Source: Eledone cirrhosa
Taxonomy: Eukaryota; Mollusca; Cephalopoda; Octopoda; Eledonidae
Assembly (NCBI GenBank): GCA_964016885.1
Contig: OZ024743.1
Location: 186,110,755-186,174,754 of the forward strand
Reading direction: 5' to 3'
DNA length: 64,000 bases
Every line of letters begins with the position of its first letter. The first letter of the stretch is position 1. Shown here in pieces: positions 31,425 through 40,630 of the stretch. Under the pieces are notes generated by a model. The model had not been told where the DNA came from. It did no database searches and worked only from the letters and a program-made list of their open reading frames with translations. The position numbers and the translations under genes were made by a program.

Positions 31425-31930
31425 TAAACGTTATTTCAATACTGGACATACTATCATCCAGGATTTAAGGAAGGAAAGAAGGAGGCAGTTGATTGACAAG
31501 ATCCCAGACTTCATTCGCTTACTAAGTGGGATGGAACTTATCAAATTGGACCAAGGAAACAATGTTTCCATTGGTTTTTTCATTGGTGATACTATCCACT
31601 AGTTGCAACTCCTGGCAGAAAGAGCACCACGAAATAAAGTATCTTGCTCAAAGACATAATGCATCATCCAGTTTGGGAATTGAACTTGCAACCTCACAAT
31701 TGCAAATCCAATTTTCTAGTCACTAAGTCATGTGCCTTCACTTTAAGGATTTAAAATATCATTATTTCAAAACCAGACATACCATTACCCACTGTCTCTT
31801 TGAAAGTAGCATGAAATGATTTAAATAATTATTTTAATACTGGGCACAGTGTTATCTAATGTTCCTTTGAAAATAGGGTGAAAGGATTTGAAGAAATGCT
31901 ATTGCAATACTGAATATACCCTTATCTAGG
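31425..31930 (+). repeat. Imperfect intronic repeats of about 70 bp
   Basis: A motif of the form ATTATTTCAATACTGGACATA, followed by TATC..CCTTTGAAA and a GGATTTAA-like end, recurs near 31428, 31750, 31828 and 31895. The last three are nearly contiguous. A SINE relic at 31590-31741 separates the first from the rest. Copies are well diverged. The origin is unknown. Confidence 0.55.
31590..31741 (-). mobile_element. tRNA-derived SINE head fragment
   Basis: On the minus strand it reads as a decayed version of the head of the SINE at 47978-48322: ACATGACTTAGTGACTAGAA (A-box region), then TTCAATTCCC (B-box region), then TTGAGCAAGATACTTTATTTCG. It is inside the intron of the CHCHD3-like gene, antisense to it. 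Confidence 0.7.
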
Positions 31931-32525
31931 AGACATGGTGTTCAGGTATAGAGAATGCCCTGATGTTTGGCAGCGGCATTCTTTAGGATGGATGGCAACA
32001 TTGGTTCTCAACTGACTCTTACTTTTGGCTTCAGGATATTTTTCAGCCACACCTCATTAACTGCTTCTGCTGAAAGTGAGGGACTGGATGCTTTAAGAGG
32101 AGATGGGCACCACCAAGTATTTTTAAGGGCCATGATAGACACAGTTAATTGTCTACTGTGGCACCCCAGTGAATGGTTGCACTGGCAAGAACTCAATTAA
32201 TTTATTGAAAGTTAATGTGTTTTCTATACCCTAATTTCACTTTGTTGAATATGTGAGGGTTGATTAAAATTTATGATTGTATTCATTTGTTTCATGAGAA
32301 AAAAACATATTTCATTCTCCAACAGTGAAATAAAAGAAAAAAACTTTGAGTATCACATTTATTTCAATTTTATTTTGAATGAGTTTTGTATCATTCATTA
32401 ATTTCAACCATTTGGTGACTAACAATTATATTTGCTGTGCCCAGTGTAGGTTTTATATCACTTTTATACATTTTGTTTTGTGCATTTTTTGCCCATAGAC
32501 AGGAGTAGTGATAGTAATTGTATAT
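31931..32525. other. Intronic spacer, no feature seen
   Basis: Contains overlapping short open frames on both strands (about 31967-32200) without recognisable domains, splice structure or transposon similarity. Treated as intron of the CHCHD3-like gene. Confidence 0.45.
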
Positions 32526-32808
32526 ATTAATCTACAATTCCTGGTGGAATTGTAGGAGCACCATTATGACACTTGAAACCTGGCAGAGCCCATCCCTTCT
32601 CCAGGTCTGAAAAAAACTGATTTCTGAGAGAGTTGAAATGAGAAATATAGAGGAAGAATTGACTCCAATACTGGACTGGTAATTTTTTATTGACCTTGAA
32701 AGAATGACAGACAAAGTTGACCTTGGTGGAACTCAGAGCATAGAGAGTCAGCACAAAAACTGTAAAGTATTTTATCTGACTTTCTATCGACTGCCTCATC
32801 ACTGCCGA
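32526..32808 (-). mobile_element. tRNA-derived SINE copy, decayed
   Basis: The second copy of the SINE seen at 29805-30083, in the same orientation and block order: a tRNA-like head with TGAGTTCCACC, then ACCAGTCCAGTATTGG, then GGGCTCTGCCAGG, then a terminal piece with GTCATAATGGTGCTCC. It lies in the last intron of the CHCHD3-like gene. Confidence 0.7.
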
Positions 32809-32961
32809 TAGGGATGCTAAATATACAATGGTTATTGCATCTTGAGACAAATACTTTAATGCAATCACAACATGGTCATTTGACAGTTAGCACACTGCAT
32901 ATCATCAACAATGTGTTTAATACAGTAAAGTATAAAGATAACATTCACACAAGATATGTGA

Positions 32962-33024
32962 AATAATTGTATCTACTTTTGGCACAAGGCCAGCAATCAG
33001 CCAGTACATTACTGGTACTTTATA
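32962..33024 (-). mobile_element. SINE 3' fragment
   Basis: A short stretch matching the 3' part of the SINEs at 42665-42815 and 43285-43477. Shared words on this strand are CTACTTTTGGCACAAGGCC and AGTACATTACTGGTACTTTA. Confidence 0.7.
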
Positions 33025-33273
33025 TGAAATAATGCAACATTTTTTATTTATTTAATACTGTATATTGCTATTTTGTTATATTAAAATATGTGTTTAAAAT
33101 GCCTTAGTATTTAAAAGATTCAACCATTAACTGAATGTGTACTCAATACTGGTAGGTAAAGTATAAACATTGATTTTCTGTAGAAGTCTGACAGTGACTA
33201 AAAATTTTAGCTTGGCTACTTTTTATATATATATATTCAGTTTTGATTTCATTGTATATATTTCTATTTTCAG

Positions 33274-33300
33274 AATGTTATTCTTGCCAAGAAAGTTTGA
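33274..33300 (+). CDS. CHCHD3: Terminal coding exon of the CHCHD3/MIC19-like gene
   Basis: After an acceptor at 33273 (TTTCTATTTTCAG), nine in-phase codons encode NVILAKKV and a TGA stop at 33298-33300. Joined in phase 0 to the preceding exon they give ARQNVILAKKV, which aligns with the extreme C terminus of human CHCHD3 (AKQSMLEKGG). The exon is too short to be found by ORF length. The call rests on splice phase, the acceptor and the C-terminal match. The 1953-bp intron between the two exons holds SINE relics and AT-rich sequence. Confidence 0.75.
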   Translation, partial: NVILAKKV

Positions 33301-33580
33301 TACATTTGTAACTATTGAGACAACTCTGTTAGAAAGCTGGGATTGGTTAACTGAAGATTCTGATGCAACAGCTGTTATCGAGATTATCATCAAATTATGA
33401 CCTTCAACCACTATCTTGCAGCTTATATTGGAGTTGTACATTTGTCTGTGGCTCAATGAGAGCTGTTAGAACAGATGAGATATTCTTTTGATATCTTAGC
33501 CTTCACAAAGAATTTATTTTTGGCTTTGTTGCAAGGAATGATTTGAAAAGAAATAAAGATGCTGTGATCTATAGCACATT
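33301..33580 (+). other. CHCHD3: Probable 3' UTR and polyadenylation signal of the CHCHD3-like gene
   Basis: AT-rich sequence downstream of the stop codon, with a canonical AATAAA at 33552-33557. Cleavage would be expected about 15-30 bases further on. No transposon similarity is visible in it. The transcript end is inferred from the hexamer only. Confidence 0.6.
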
Positions 33581-33721
33581 TTCTTAAAGATTTATCTTAT
33601 TTTTCAAAAACATCTTTGTGTGAAAAAGGAATGTAAGATTTTTTCAATCTTTTTGATAATCATAATGACATTCCATTATTTTTCATCTGTTAAGATTCAT
33701 ACAGAAATAATCCTCATTATA

Positions 33722-34188
33722 AATTTGCTGCCTACTGCTTCTGTGCATTGACAACATGTAAAACCTATGTTCTTAGCTAACCTACTTGAGATCCTATTGC
33801 ATGTCTTGTGTACCCATAGTTTGCATTTGGGACATAGAATGAAATTTCTACCCACCCCTTCTCTACACACTAAGCAGGGCCATTTCCCTGAAGGGATCAG
33901 GGTCTTGTTTTCCTTTCTAGTAACTAGGACTGTAATCTTTGTCACGTTGACTTTAAAACCTTTTTTCCATTGGAAGCATAACTTGGAATTCTTTCTCTAG
34001 TTCTGCCATAGATTCAGCTATGAGAGTTAGATCATAAGCATACAGGAGTTCCCAAGGGCATCCTGTTTTAAACTATTCTGTTATAACCTGGAGGACAATA
34101 ATAAACAGGAGAGGGCTAAAAGGAGCCATGGTGAACCCCCAACTTGCATGCTAAACTTCTCACTTTAATCATGATTAATTTTAACCTT
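33722..34188 (-). mobile_element. RTE-type LINE fragment: RT end plus PHD-type finger
   Basis: The minus strand encodes, with frameshifts and stops, the segment from GVHHGS (RT motif before the catalytic box) through the YADD region (here decayed) to the zinc finger. The finger remains readable: WPCLVCREGVGRNFILC, PKC, WVHKTC and FTCCQC, with C4HC3 spacing. Its closest relatives in the window are the LINEs at 49815-52915 and 55879-58838. The fragment is truncated at both ends. Confidence 0.85.
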
Positions 34189-34192
34189 GTTG

Positions 34193-34487
34193 GTTTTTTT
34201 CATCATCTCCTCTGTGAGTCTCAGCAATTTGAGATCAGCTCCCACCATCTCCACCCAGTTCATCCAATCTCTGCTTTTCTCTCATGTTTACATTGCACAT
34301 CCATTGAAGCAGGCTTGCTTCATTTATCTCCAACATGTACATGTCCTCTGCTTCTACTGTCATGTTTCACTACCATGCAGCATCACAGTTAACACACAGG
34401 CGTCATACAGCCATCCTTTTGTACATAAGGAGAAACCTTTTGTTGTCAACAGTAGGAGTAGCTCTCTAAACTCTTCCATCCTATCCT
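34193..34487 (-). mobile_element. RTE-type LINE fragment: C-terminal region
   Basis: The minus strand encodes the region after the zinc finger, with blocks FRELL, KGFSL, LYDAC and MLHGSET, then the 3' part preceding the UTR. It resembles the LINE at 59400-62290 more than the adjacent fragment. Its order relative to 33722-34188 is reversed compared with an intact element, so it is a separate insertion or a rearrangement. Confidence 0.75.
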
Positions 34488-34599
34488 TATTCGACAATAT
34501 AGATACGATATTGACACAGTATCAAAACAATATCGATAACACTAGTGAAACAATATCGATACAATATTGAATATATCAAAATTGTTGGGATGTACAATT

Positions 34600-34895
34600 A
34601 TTGAGTTCAGGGACTCCCTTTGGATTAGAGTTGACCATCCCAATTTTGATATAATGATTGGATCAAGTGATTCAGCACAAATTACTGTTCTAGTTGGCTT
34701 ATTCTCCAACAAGGAAATTTCAGCCATACAAGGTGGATTATATAGAGATTCATTCTTAAGAATTTTAACCAGCATAGACTAAAAAACATAAAAAATGTTT
34801 TGCAAAAATTCTTCAAGAATTATGGCCTTAGCATTACTATTGACTTAAACTATCAGATTGTTAATTTTCTAGATGTTAACTTAGAAATGGACACT
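34600..34895 (+). pseudogene. Retroelement RT fragment, left half (split by a LINE)
   Basis: The plus strand encodes DHPNFDIMIGSSDSAQ, LVGLF and GLYRDSFL. After a frameshift it continues LSITIDLNYQIVNFLDVNLE and MDTGL. I recognise this order from invertebrate retroelements with an RT box YRDD followed by NFLDVTL. The family placement is uncertain. The second catalytic Asp is changed (YRDS), so the copy is dead. The coding continues at 36836 after the intervening LINE. Confidence 0.65.
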
Positions 34896-35383
34896 GGTTT
34901 ATGCCGTCATCATCATCACCACCGTTTTACGTCCGTTCTTCCATGTTAGCATGGGTTAGACGAGTTGTCCTGTTGTGGGCAGTGTCTGGTCGGCTGACCA
35001 TGCCTTGCTCATATAGGAACTGATTTGGCTTGATTTCTACAGCTGGATGCCCTTCCTAACACCAACCTCATTTACAGTGAGTGTTGGGTGCTTTTTCCGT
35101 GGCACCTACACGTCCACTTTACAGTGTGGGCTGGGTGCTTTTTTGCCGTGGCACCTCCACGACCACCTTGCAGTGGAAGGGTGTGGGGGCATATTGTCTA
35201 TATGCTTCAGCTTGTACCCATGGGAGGTCGGGTACTCTGTATTACTGCGTGACGCCAGAGGTCACGGTCGTGTGTCATCGCCTTTGAGAGGTGTAATTGG
35301 GTAAGGTCGGCTTTTATCACCTTATCCCAGGTCTGCTTGGGTCTCCCCACTCCGCGGTCTCCATTGACTTCTAGTGCTCCTTA
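34896..35383 (-). mobile_element. 3' end of RTE-type LINE (C-terminal codons, 3' UTR, (GAT)n tail)
   Basis: Reverse complement of 52440-52915 with few differences. It includes the C-terminal codons around GVGRPK, TWDKVIKADL and the run up to the stop, the UTR with AAGGGCATCCAGCTGTAG, and the terminal GAACGGACGTAAAACGG followed by (TGATGA)n. On the minus strand it directly follows the CR1-like RT segment 35384-35704, although the RTE RT should stand there. Confidence 0.85.
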
Positions 35384-35704
35384 AGTTGGCATCTATGTCA
35401 TTAATATATGCCACAAACAAAAGGGGGCCAAGAACAGATCCCTGAGGTACACCAGATGACATCTCATATGGTGAGGAATGCTGTCCCAGAACCGTGACTA
35501 CCTCTCTTCGACTGAGAATGAAGGACTTCAACCAGTTAAAAAGATCATCCTTCACACCCATTGCAGAGAGTTTTGCCATAAGCCTTTTGTGTGGCACAGA
35601 ATTGAAGGCCTTTGCAAAGTCAAGGTAAACAACATCCACCCATGAACCGCCATCAGTGATCCGGGTGATGTCCTCAAGAAACTCTATAAGTTGATCACAG
35701 CAGC
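35384..35704 (-). mobile_element. CR1-like reverse transcriptase segment embedded in an RTE-type LINE
   Basis: The minus strand encodes CR1-group RT motifs: SCCDQLIEFLEDITRI, VVYLDFAKAFNSVPHKRL, WLKSF and SGVPQGSVLGPLLFVAYIND. It stops before the YADD box. These differ clearly from the RTE motifs in the window ([13 protein letters not shown] and [14 protein letters not shown]). It is flanked on both sides by RTE-type sequence in the same orientation and replaces about 1.5 kb of RTE RT. The right junction contains TCATAATG, shared by both elements. Confidence 0.8.
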
Positions 35705-36835
35705 TCATAATGGCTCTTCCATGCATTTTTCTTCTCAGCACTTGTGAGGGAAAGCTCACCTTTATCATTCCGGATACACTTCTCTCCAATGACATCACAA
35801 TTCTCTCTGACACACTGCCTCACAATCTTGAACACCTCCTGTTTCTGGTCCCCACGTTGCAAAACATGCTTGAATTTTCTATCCTCTGCTTCCCTCTTAG
35901 TTAAGTATACCTGTCGCCTAGCTTCCCTCTTGGTCTCTATGTAATGTACCCTGCTCCCCCCGTTCTTCCATTCTTTCCATGCCTGTCTCTTGGCCTTAAC
36001 TGCCTCATCTACCTTATTGTTCCACCACCAAGTCACTCTCCTCCTGCTTGTGGTCTTACTCCAGCCACAGACCTCATCCGTCGCCTCTAGTAAGTTATTT
36101 TTTAGGAACTCCCAGTTCTCTTCTACATTGAATGTCTCTATCTGTTCTTCTTTACTGTCGTAGGCGTTGAGTAAAATATCTTTAAATCTGTTACTGGCTG
36201 AGGGGTCTTTCAGCTTCCAGATCTTTCTTCTCCAGGTTGGCCTCTGTTTCCAGGTTCGTCTAGTTCTGACCGTGAGGTCGCTGACAACTAAGCTATGTTG
36301 GGAGGTACATTCCTCACTAGGGTAGGCTTTTGTGTTTATGACCGTCCATCTGTCACGTCCTCTGATGAGGATAAAATCTATCTGACTAGAGTGCTCCCCT
36401 GATCTATAGGTGATCAGGTGGTTGTCGGGTTTTTTGAAGTTTGTGTTACATATCGACATGTCATAGGCGTCACAGAATTCTAGAAGTCTGAATCCTTCCT
36501 CATTTCTTGTGCCAACCCCGTGGCCTCCATGGACTCTATTGAAGCCGTCACAGTGTTTATCTACGTGTCCGTTAAAATCTCCTGCGATGATTAGGAAATC
36601 ATTGTCGTTTGTTAGAGCAGTAGTGTGCATTAGGGACTTGTAAAATCTATCCTTAAGTTCGTCTGGCAACCCCGATTGGGGTGCGTAAGCTGATATTATT
36701 ATGGTAATTGTTTTATTCAGGACTAGTCTGAGTTTAATGATTCTTGCATTTACCCTGTATACTGAGATTACTTTATCTACCCACTTGTCAGCTAGTAGTA
36801 TACCTACACCACCCATCCCAGAAAATTAAAAAAAA
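35705..36835 (-). mobile_element. RTE-type LINE, endonuclease half, open frame
   Basis: The minus-strand frame from 36816 encodes an APE-like endonuclease lacking its first 60 or so residues. Visible blocks are IISAYAPQ, AGDFNGHV (catalytic GDFN), GVGTRNEEGFRLLEF, HSSQIDFIL and TSQHSLVVSDL. A linker follows ([28 protein letters not shown]), reaching WKSHYELL. The frame is unbroken for about 370 codons until the CR1-like segment begins. The 5' end lies at TTTTCTGGG, the same truncation point as the copy at 49815. The protein family is known to nick target DNA for target-primed reverse transcription. This half-element cannot do so alone. Confidence 0.88.
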
Positions 36836-37105
36836 AAAGTTTTTTTTCCCTATCACAAACCAGAACATCTATGCTACGTGCATAATTTGTCTAATCGTCC
36901 TAAACCAGTGATTGATTCTATGGTAAAAGACCTATTCTCTAGAATCTCCATGTTGACCAATGAGGATATTTGTAACAGCAGTGCATGGTACTATAATGAA
37001 GCTTTAGCTAGATCTGATTATAGGGATAAAATATCTTATATACCTACCAATAATTATTATAAATCTCATAAACATTTAAATATAATTACTAGTCTATAAA
37101 TAAAA
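36836..37105 (+). pseudogene. Retroelement RT fragment, right half (split by a LINE)
   Basis: The plus frame continues the element interrupted at 34895: FFPYHKPEHLCYVHNLSNRP, PVIDSMVKD, ISMLTN and YYNEALARSDYRDKISYIP. In relatives this follows directly after a NFLDVTL..TGLY.PYRKP block, so the two halves join without obvious loss. A stop near 37099 ends it. The run of T at 36840-36847 marks the junction with the LINE 5' end. Confidence 0.65.
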
Positions 37106-37386
37106 ATAGGAATTGATTTAATAGGGCTTAGAAACAAATGAACCTTTGTAAAGGGTTCCTATTTAACACCTTTGATACCAAACTACCTCTGGTTATATGA
37201 AACAAAGTCACTCGTTTAAAGGACTCATATTTAAATAAAAATCTTCCAATATATTTCTATATAAGAACCATATGTTAAAGTACTATCGTAATAATGAAAT
37301 AAAAATTTTAATAAAAACCTCAAAATTCTTCATTAATTAATTGAAATAGTGTATTTCATTAGAATTATAGTCACAAAAGCGTTAAC
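37106..37386. other. AT-rich spacer, no feature seen
   Basis: No coding similarity, tRNA-like boxes or tandem repeats recognised. Confidence 0.4.
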
Positions 37387-38102
37387 TTTAAATACCAGAA
37401 TCATTAAACTTAGACTAGTCTTGCATACACACCTCAATCTGGGTTGTCAGATGAACTAAAAGATAGGTTTTACGAATCCTTAATGCACACTACTACAGTA
37501 ACGAATGACAGTGACTTCCTAATCATTGCAGGGGACTTTAATGGATACATTGAACAACACTGTGATGACTTCTACAGAGTCCAAAGAGGCTACAGGTTTG
37601 GTGTGAGAAATAATGAAAGATGCAGGCTTCTAGAATTATGCGACACCAATGATTTATCTATATGCAACACAAACTTAAAAAAACCCGACAACTACCTGAT
37701 CACCAATAGGTCTGGTGAGCATGCTAGTCAGATAGATTTTATCTTTACCAGAGGATGAGATAGAGTGTCAATTGTTAACACACAATTCCTCCCTGGCGAA
37801 AAATGCACCTCCCAACATAACCTAGTAGTTAACAACACCATTGTTAGGGCTATACAAACTTGGAGACAGAAGGCGACCTGGAGAAGAAGGATATGGAAGT
37901 TAAAAGAACCCTCGGCTTGTAACAAATTCGAAGGTATTTTGCTTGATGCTTACGACAGTAAGGAAGAACAAATAGAGACATTCAATATACAGGAGTATTG
38001 GGAGTTCCTGAAAGATAATCTGCTGAAGGCAACAGACAAGATCTGTGGCTAGAACAAGGATCCAGAGAGGAGTGACTTGGTTGTATAACAATAAGGTAGA
38101 CG
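37387..38102 (+). mobile_element. RTE-type LINE copy, endonuclease part (interrupted)
   Basis: The plus strand encodes TRIIKLRLVL, then DELKDRFYESLMHTT, IIAGDFNGYI, QIDFIFTRG and, after a TGA near 37756, CTSQHNLVV and WRRRIWKLKEPSA. The SAYAPQ region is deleted. The copy runs up to the word TAAGGTAGA at 38092-38100, where a Jockey/CR1-like element has inserted. It resumes at 39245. The GDFN motif is kept, but stops and deletions make it a pseudogene. Confidence 0.88.
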
Positions 38103-38545
38103 TTCCTCACATTCACTTTGCATTTGGTCTTCTCTTAGATCCCCATCTTAAAAGAGAGACAACTGTCCAGGGTTACACCTAGATAGACTGGGTGCTCACA
38201 GTATTCAAGAGAGGTTCCTGACCAGTTAACCTTCAGTTGGCGCTTGGCTTCACAGTTTTGTAAATGGAAGGCACACACATGCGTCTTGGATGGATTTGCA
38301 CGCAGGTGGTTCTCTTCATAATGTGTTAGCTCTTCCAGAGCATTGGAGAATCTCTCTTCCACAGCTTTGAAATCAGTGTCTTGTGCACCTATGCCAAGAT
38401 CGTCTGCATAGATGAAGCGGCGGATGTCTGCATTTTTTGGTTGGTTGTTGGTGTAGATGTTGGAGAGAAGTGGTGCAAGCACAATTCCCTGTGGGAGGTC
38501 ATTCTTGAGTCTTTGCCATCTGCTTTTCTTCCCTCCTAGTTTAAC
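38103..38545 (-). mobile_element. Inverted 5' part of a twin-primed Jockey/CR1-like LINE insertion
   Basis: The minus strand encodes an RT palm with LKNDLPQGIVLAPLLSNIYT, FIYADDLGIG (catalytic YADD), LRANPSKTHVCAFHL and PVYLGVTLDSCLSF. It is the upstream portion of the same element whose downstream portion lies at 38546-39244 on the opposite strand. The outer end (near 38118) is where intact elements would continue into the NNI..LTGT block. This arrangement is the hallmark of twin priming. Confidence 0.8.
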
Positions 38546-39244
38546 AACATCATCCGCAAGCTCACTGGCACAACCTGGGGTGCAAACCCACAGACTGAAG
38601 TCAACTGCACTAGCTCTCTGCTACTCAGTTGCCAAGTATGCATGCCCAGTATGGGAGTGAGCTGTCCATGCCCAGAACTAGATCCTGCCCTCAATGCTAG
38701 CTGCCGCCTCATCACAGGCTACCTGAAATCTACACCTATGGACCGTCTGCATATCCTGGCAGGTATAGCCCCACCAGAGATACGATGAAGTGTAGCAAGC
38801 AAGTATGTCAAAAACATACTCTCTTTGGCCATGTGCCAGCCAAAAGCTGCCTTAAATCCAGGAAAAATTTCATAAAGAGTGTCACACCCTTTGGAACATC
38901 AAGCATAAGTAGTGAAAGAGTCACTTGCTGGGAAGAAAAACTTAACTTCCCATCTGTACCAACAATGGAGCTAAAGGCGAGTGAGGCACTGCCCCCCGGA
39001 GCAGATACAAACTATGCAGTGTGGAAATGCCTCAACCGATTAAATCTAGTGTTGGTTGTGCAAAAGCCAATCTGGCAAAATGAGGATGTATGTGATTGCG
39101 GCATCGAACCACAGACTACGCAGCACCTGATATTACCCCTGCACAGGATTGGACTTGGCAGAGTTTAATGAGAAAGGACAGCAATGTGTTCAGCTGTGGC
39201 AGAACCACATCTAGCCGGCACTTTGTAGTGGACATAAGAAGAAG
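38546..39244 (+). mobile_element. 3' part of the twin-primed Jockey/CR1-like LINE insertion
   Basis: The plus strand encodes, across frames, NNIIRKLTGTTWGANP, ALALCYSVAKYACPVW, LNASCRLITGYLKSTP, LHILAGIAPPEIR and, near the end, VCDCGIEPQTTQHL. These are the C-terminal blocks of Jockey-type elements, including a C-x-C..H zinc-knuckle-like end. Termination is at AAGAAGAAG just before the 3' target-site copy TAAGGTAGATG (39245-39255). The 5' target-site copy is TAAGGTAGACG (38092-38102), with one mismatch. Confidence 0.82.
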
Positions 39245-40270
39245 TAAGGTAGATGAGACAAAGCCAAGTAACAGGCATGGAAAAAATGGAAGAATGGAAG
39301 AAGCACGGTACACTACCTGGAAGCTAGGACACAAGATGAGATGCAGTTCGGATTTGTGCCAGGTAAAGATACCAATGAAGCCCTCTTCCTTGTAAAGCAA
39401 GTATAGGAAAAATTCTTAGCTAAAAGTAAACCGCTCTACTTGGCATTTGTTGACTTGGAGAAAGCTTTTGACAGAGTCCCCCATTCCATAATCTGGTGGG
39501 CTCTAAGAAAACTAGGAGTAGAAGAGTGGCTTGTGAAGGCTGAACAAGCCAAGTATAGAGGAGCAGTCAACAAAGTTAGGATAATAATAACTATAGTGAA
39601 GAATTTAGCGTGCATGTGGCCGTCCACCAAGAATCTGTTTTTGGCCCTCTCCTGTTTATTATTGTCCTGTAGGCTATAACAGAGGAGTTTAAGACTAGCT
39701 GCCCATGGGAATTCCTGTATGCAGATGATCTAATGCTTATAGCTGAATCTATGGCAGAACTAGAGAAAAAATTCCAAATCTGTAAGCATGGTCTAGAATC
39801 AAAGGGTTTTAAAGTTAACCTGACAAAGACTAAAGTTCTAGTAAGTAGAAGGGAAAACAGGGCCCTTCAGTGTGCAGTAGATGTAAGTAGAAATTCCATT
39901 CTCTGTCCCAAATGGGTACACACAAGATGTAGTGGGATTTCAGGTAGGCTAGCTAAAAATATAGGTTTTACATGTGGCCATTGCACAGGAACAGTAAGCA
40001 GCAAACGCCCACAGGGTACTAGTTCTATCAAATTCTGGGAAAGTTCAGTAGAAGTGGTAGACAGCTTCTGCTACTTGGGTTACCAAATCAGCAGTGGAAG
40101 TGGGTGTTCTGAAAGTATTGTAGCCAGAGTTAGAACAGGATGGAAAAAGTTCAGGGAGCTACTGTTAGTCACAAAAAGTTCTCAAAACGAACAGCAATGT
40201 TACAATTAGTGAAGCCTGGCCACTCTGTGCAGAGGACCTGAGAAGATTGGAAAGAAATGAAGCTTGCATG
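39245..40270 (+). mobile_element. RTE-type LINE copy continues: RT and PHD-type finger, with deletion
   Basis: Resumes at the second target-site copy with the linker corresponding to KVDEAVKAKRQAWK. About 600 bp are missing near 39335, where the linker jumps to the RT block MQFGF. Then follow [20 protein letters not shown], a decayed GVHQGS region, [18 protein letters not shown], a partial finger (SILCPKWVHTRCSGI, FTCGHC) and VVDSFCYLG up to KKFREL. Several stops and frameshifts are present. The first Cys pair and one of the second pair of the finger are lost, unlike the other copies. Confidence 0.85.
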
Positions 40271-40630
40271 CTTTGATGGATGTGTAATATACATGAACTG
40301 AGAGAGAAACTGGGCATAAGAGGGATCAGACTTTGATGGATGTGTAATATACATGAACTGAGAGAGAAACTGGGCATAAGAGGGATCAGACTTTGATGGA
40401 TGTGTAATATACATGAACTGAGAGAGAAACTGGGCATAAGAGGGATCAGAATTTGATGGATGTGTAATATACATGAACTGAGAGAGAAACTGGGCATAAG
40501 AGGGATCAGAATTTGATGGATGTGTAATATACATGAACTGAGAGAGAAACTGGGCATAAGAGGGATCAGAATTTGATGGATGTGTAATATACATGAACTG
40601 AGAGAGAAACTGGGCATAAGAGGGATCAGA
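40271..40630 (+). repeat. Minisatellite: six copies of a 60-bp unit inside a LINE
   Basis: Six head-to-tail 60-bp units start at 40271, 40331, 40391, 40451, 40511 and 40571. They are identical except that the first three start with C and the last three with A before TTTGATGGATG. The unit is the coding segment for WMCNIHELREKLGIRGIR of the LINE C-terminal domain, with a CGA-to-TGA change that creates a stop in each unit. The 60-bp length is a multiple of three. Long minus-strand open frames here are by-products. Confidence 0.97.

Noticed and set aside
31967..32200. Overlapping frames of 62-77 codons on both strands in the intron
   Set aside because: No domain, no splice phase matching the MIC19-like exons, and C-terminal alignment joins 31320 directly to 33274.
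34542..34782. Overlapping frame on the minus strand at 34542-34775
   Set aside because: Antisense of the YRDD retroelement fragment; the plus strand carries the recognisable motifs.
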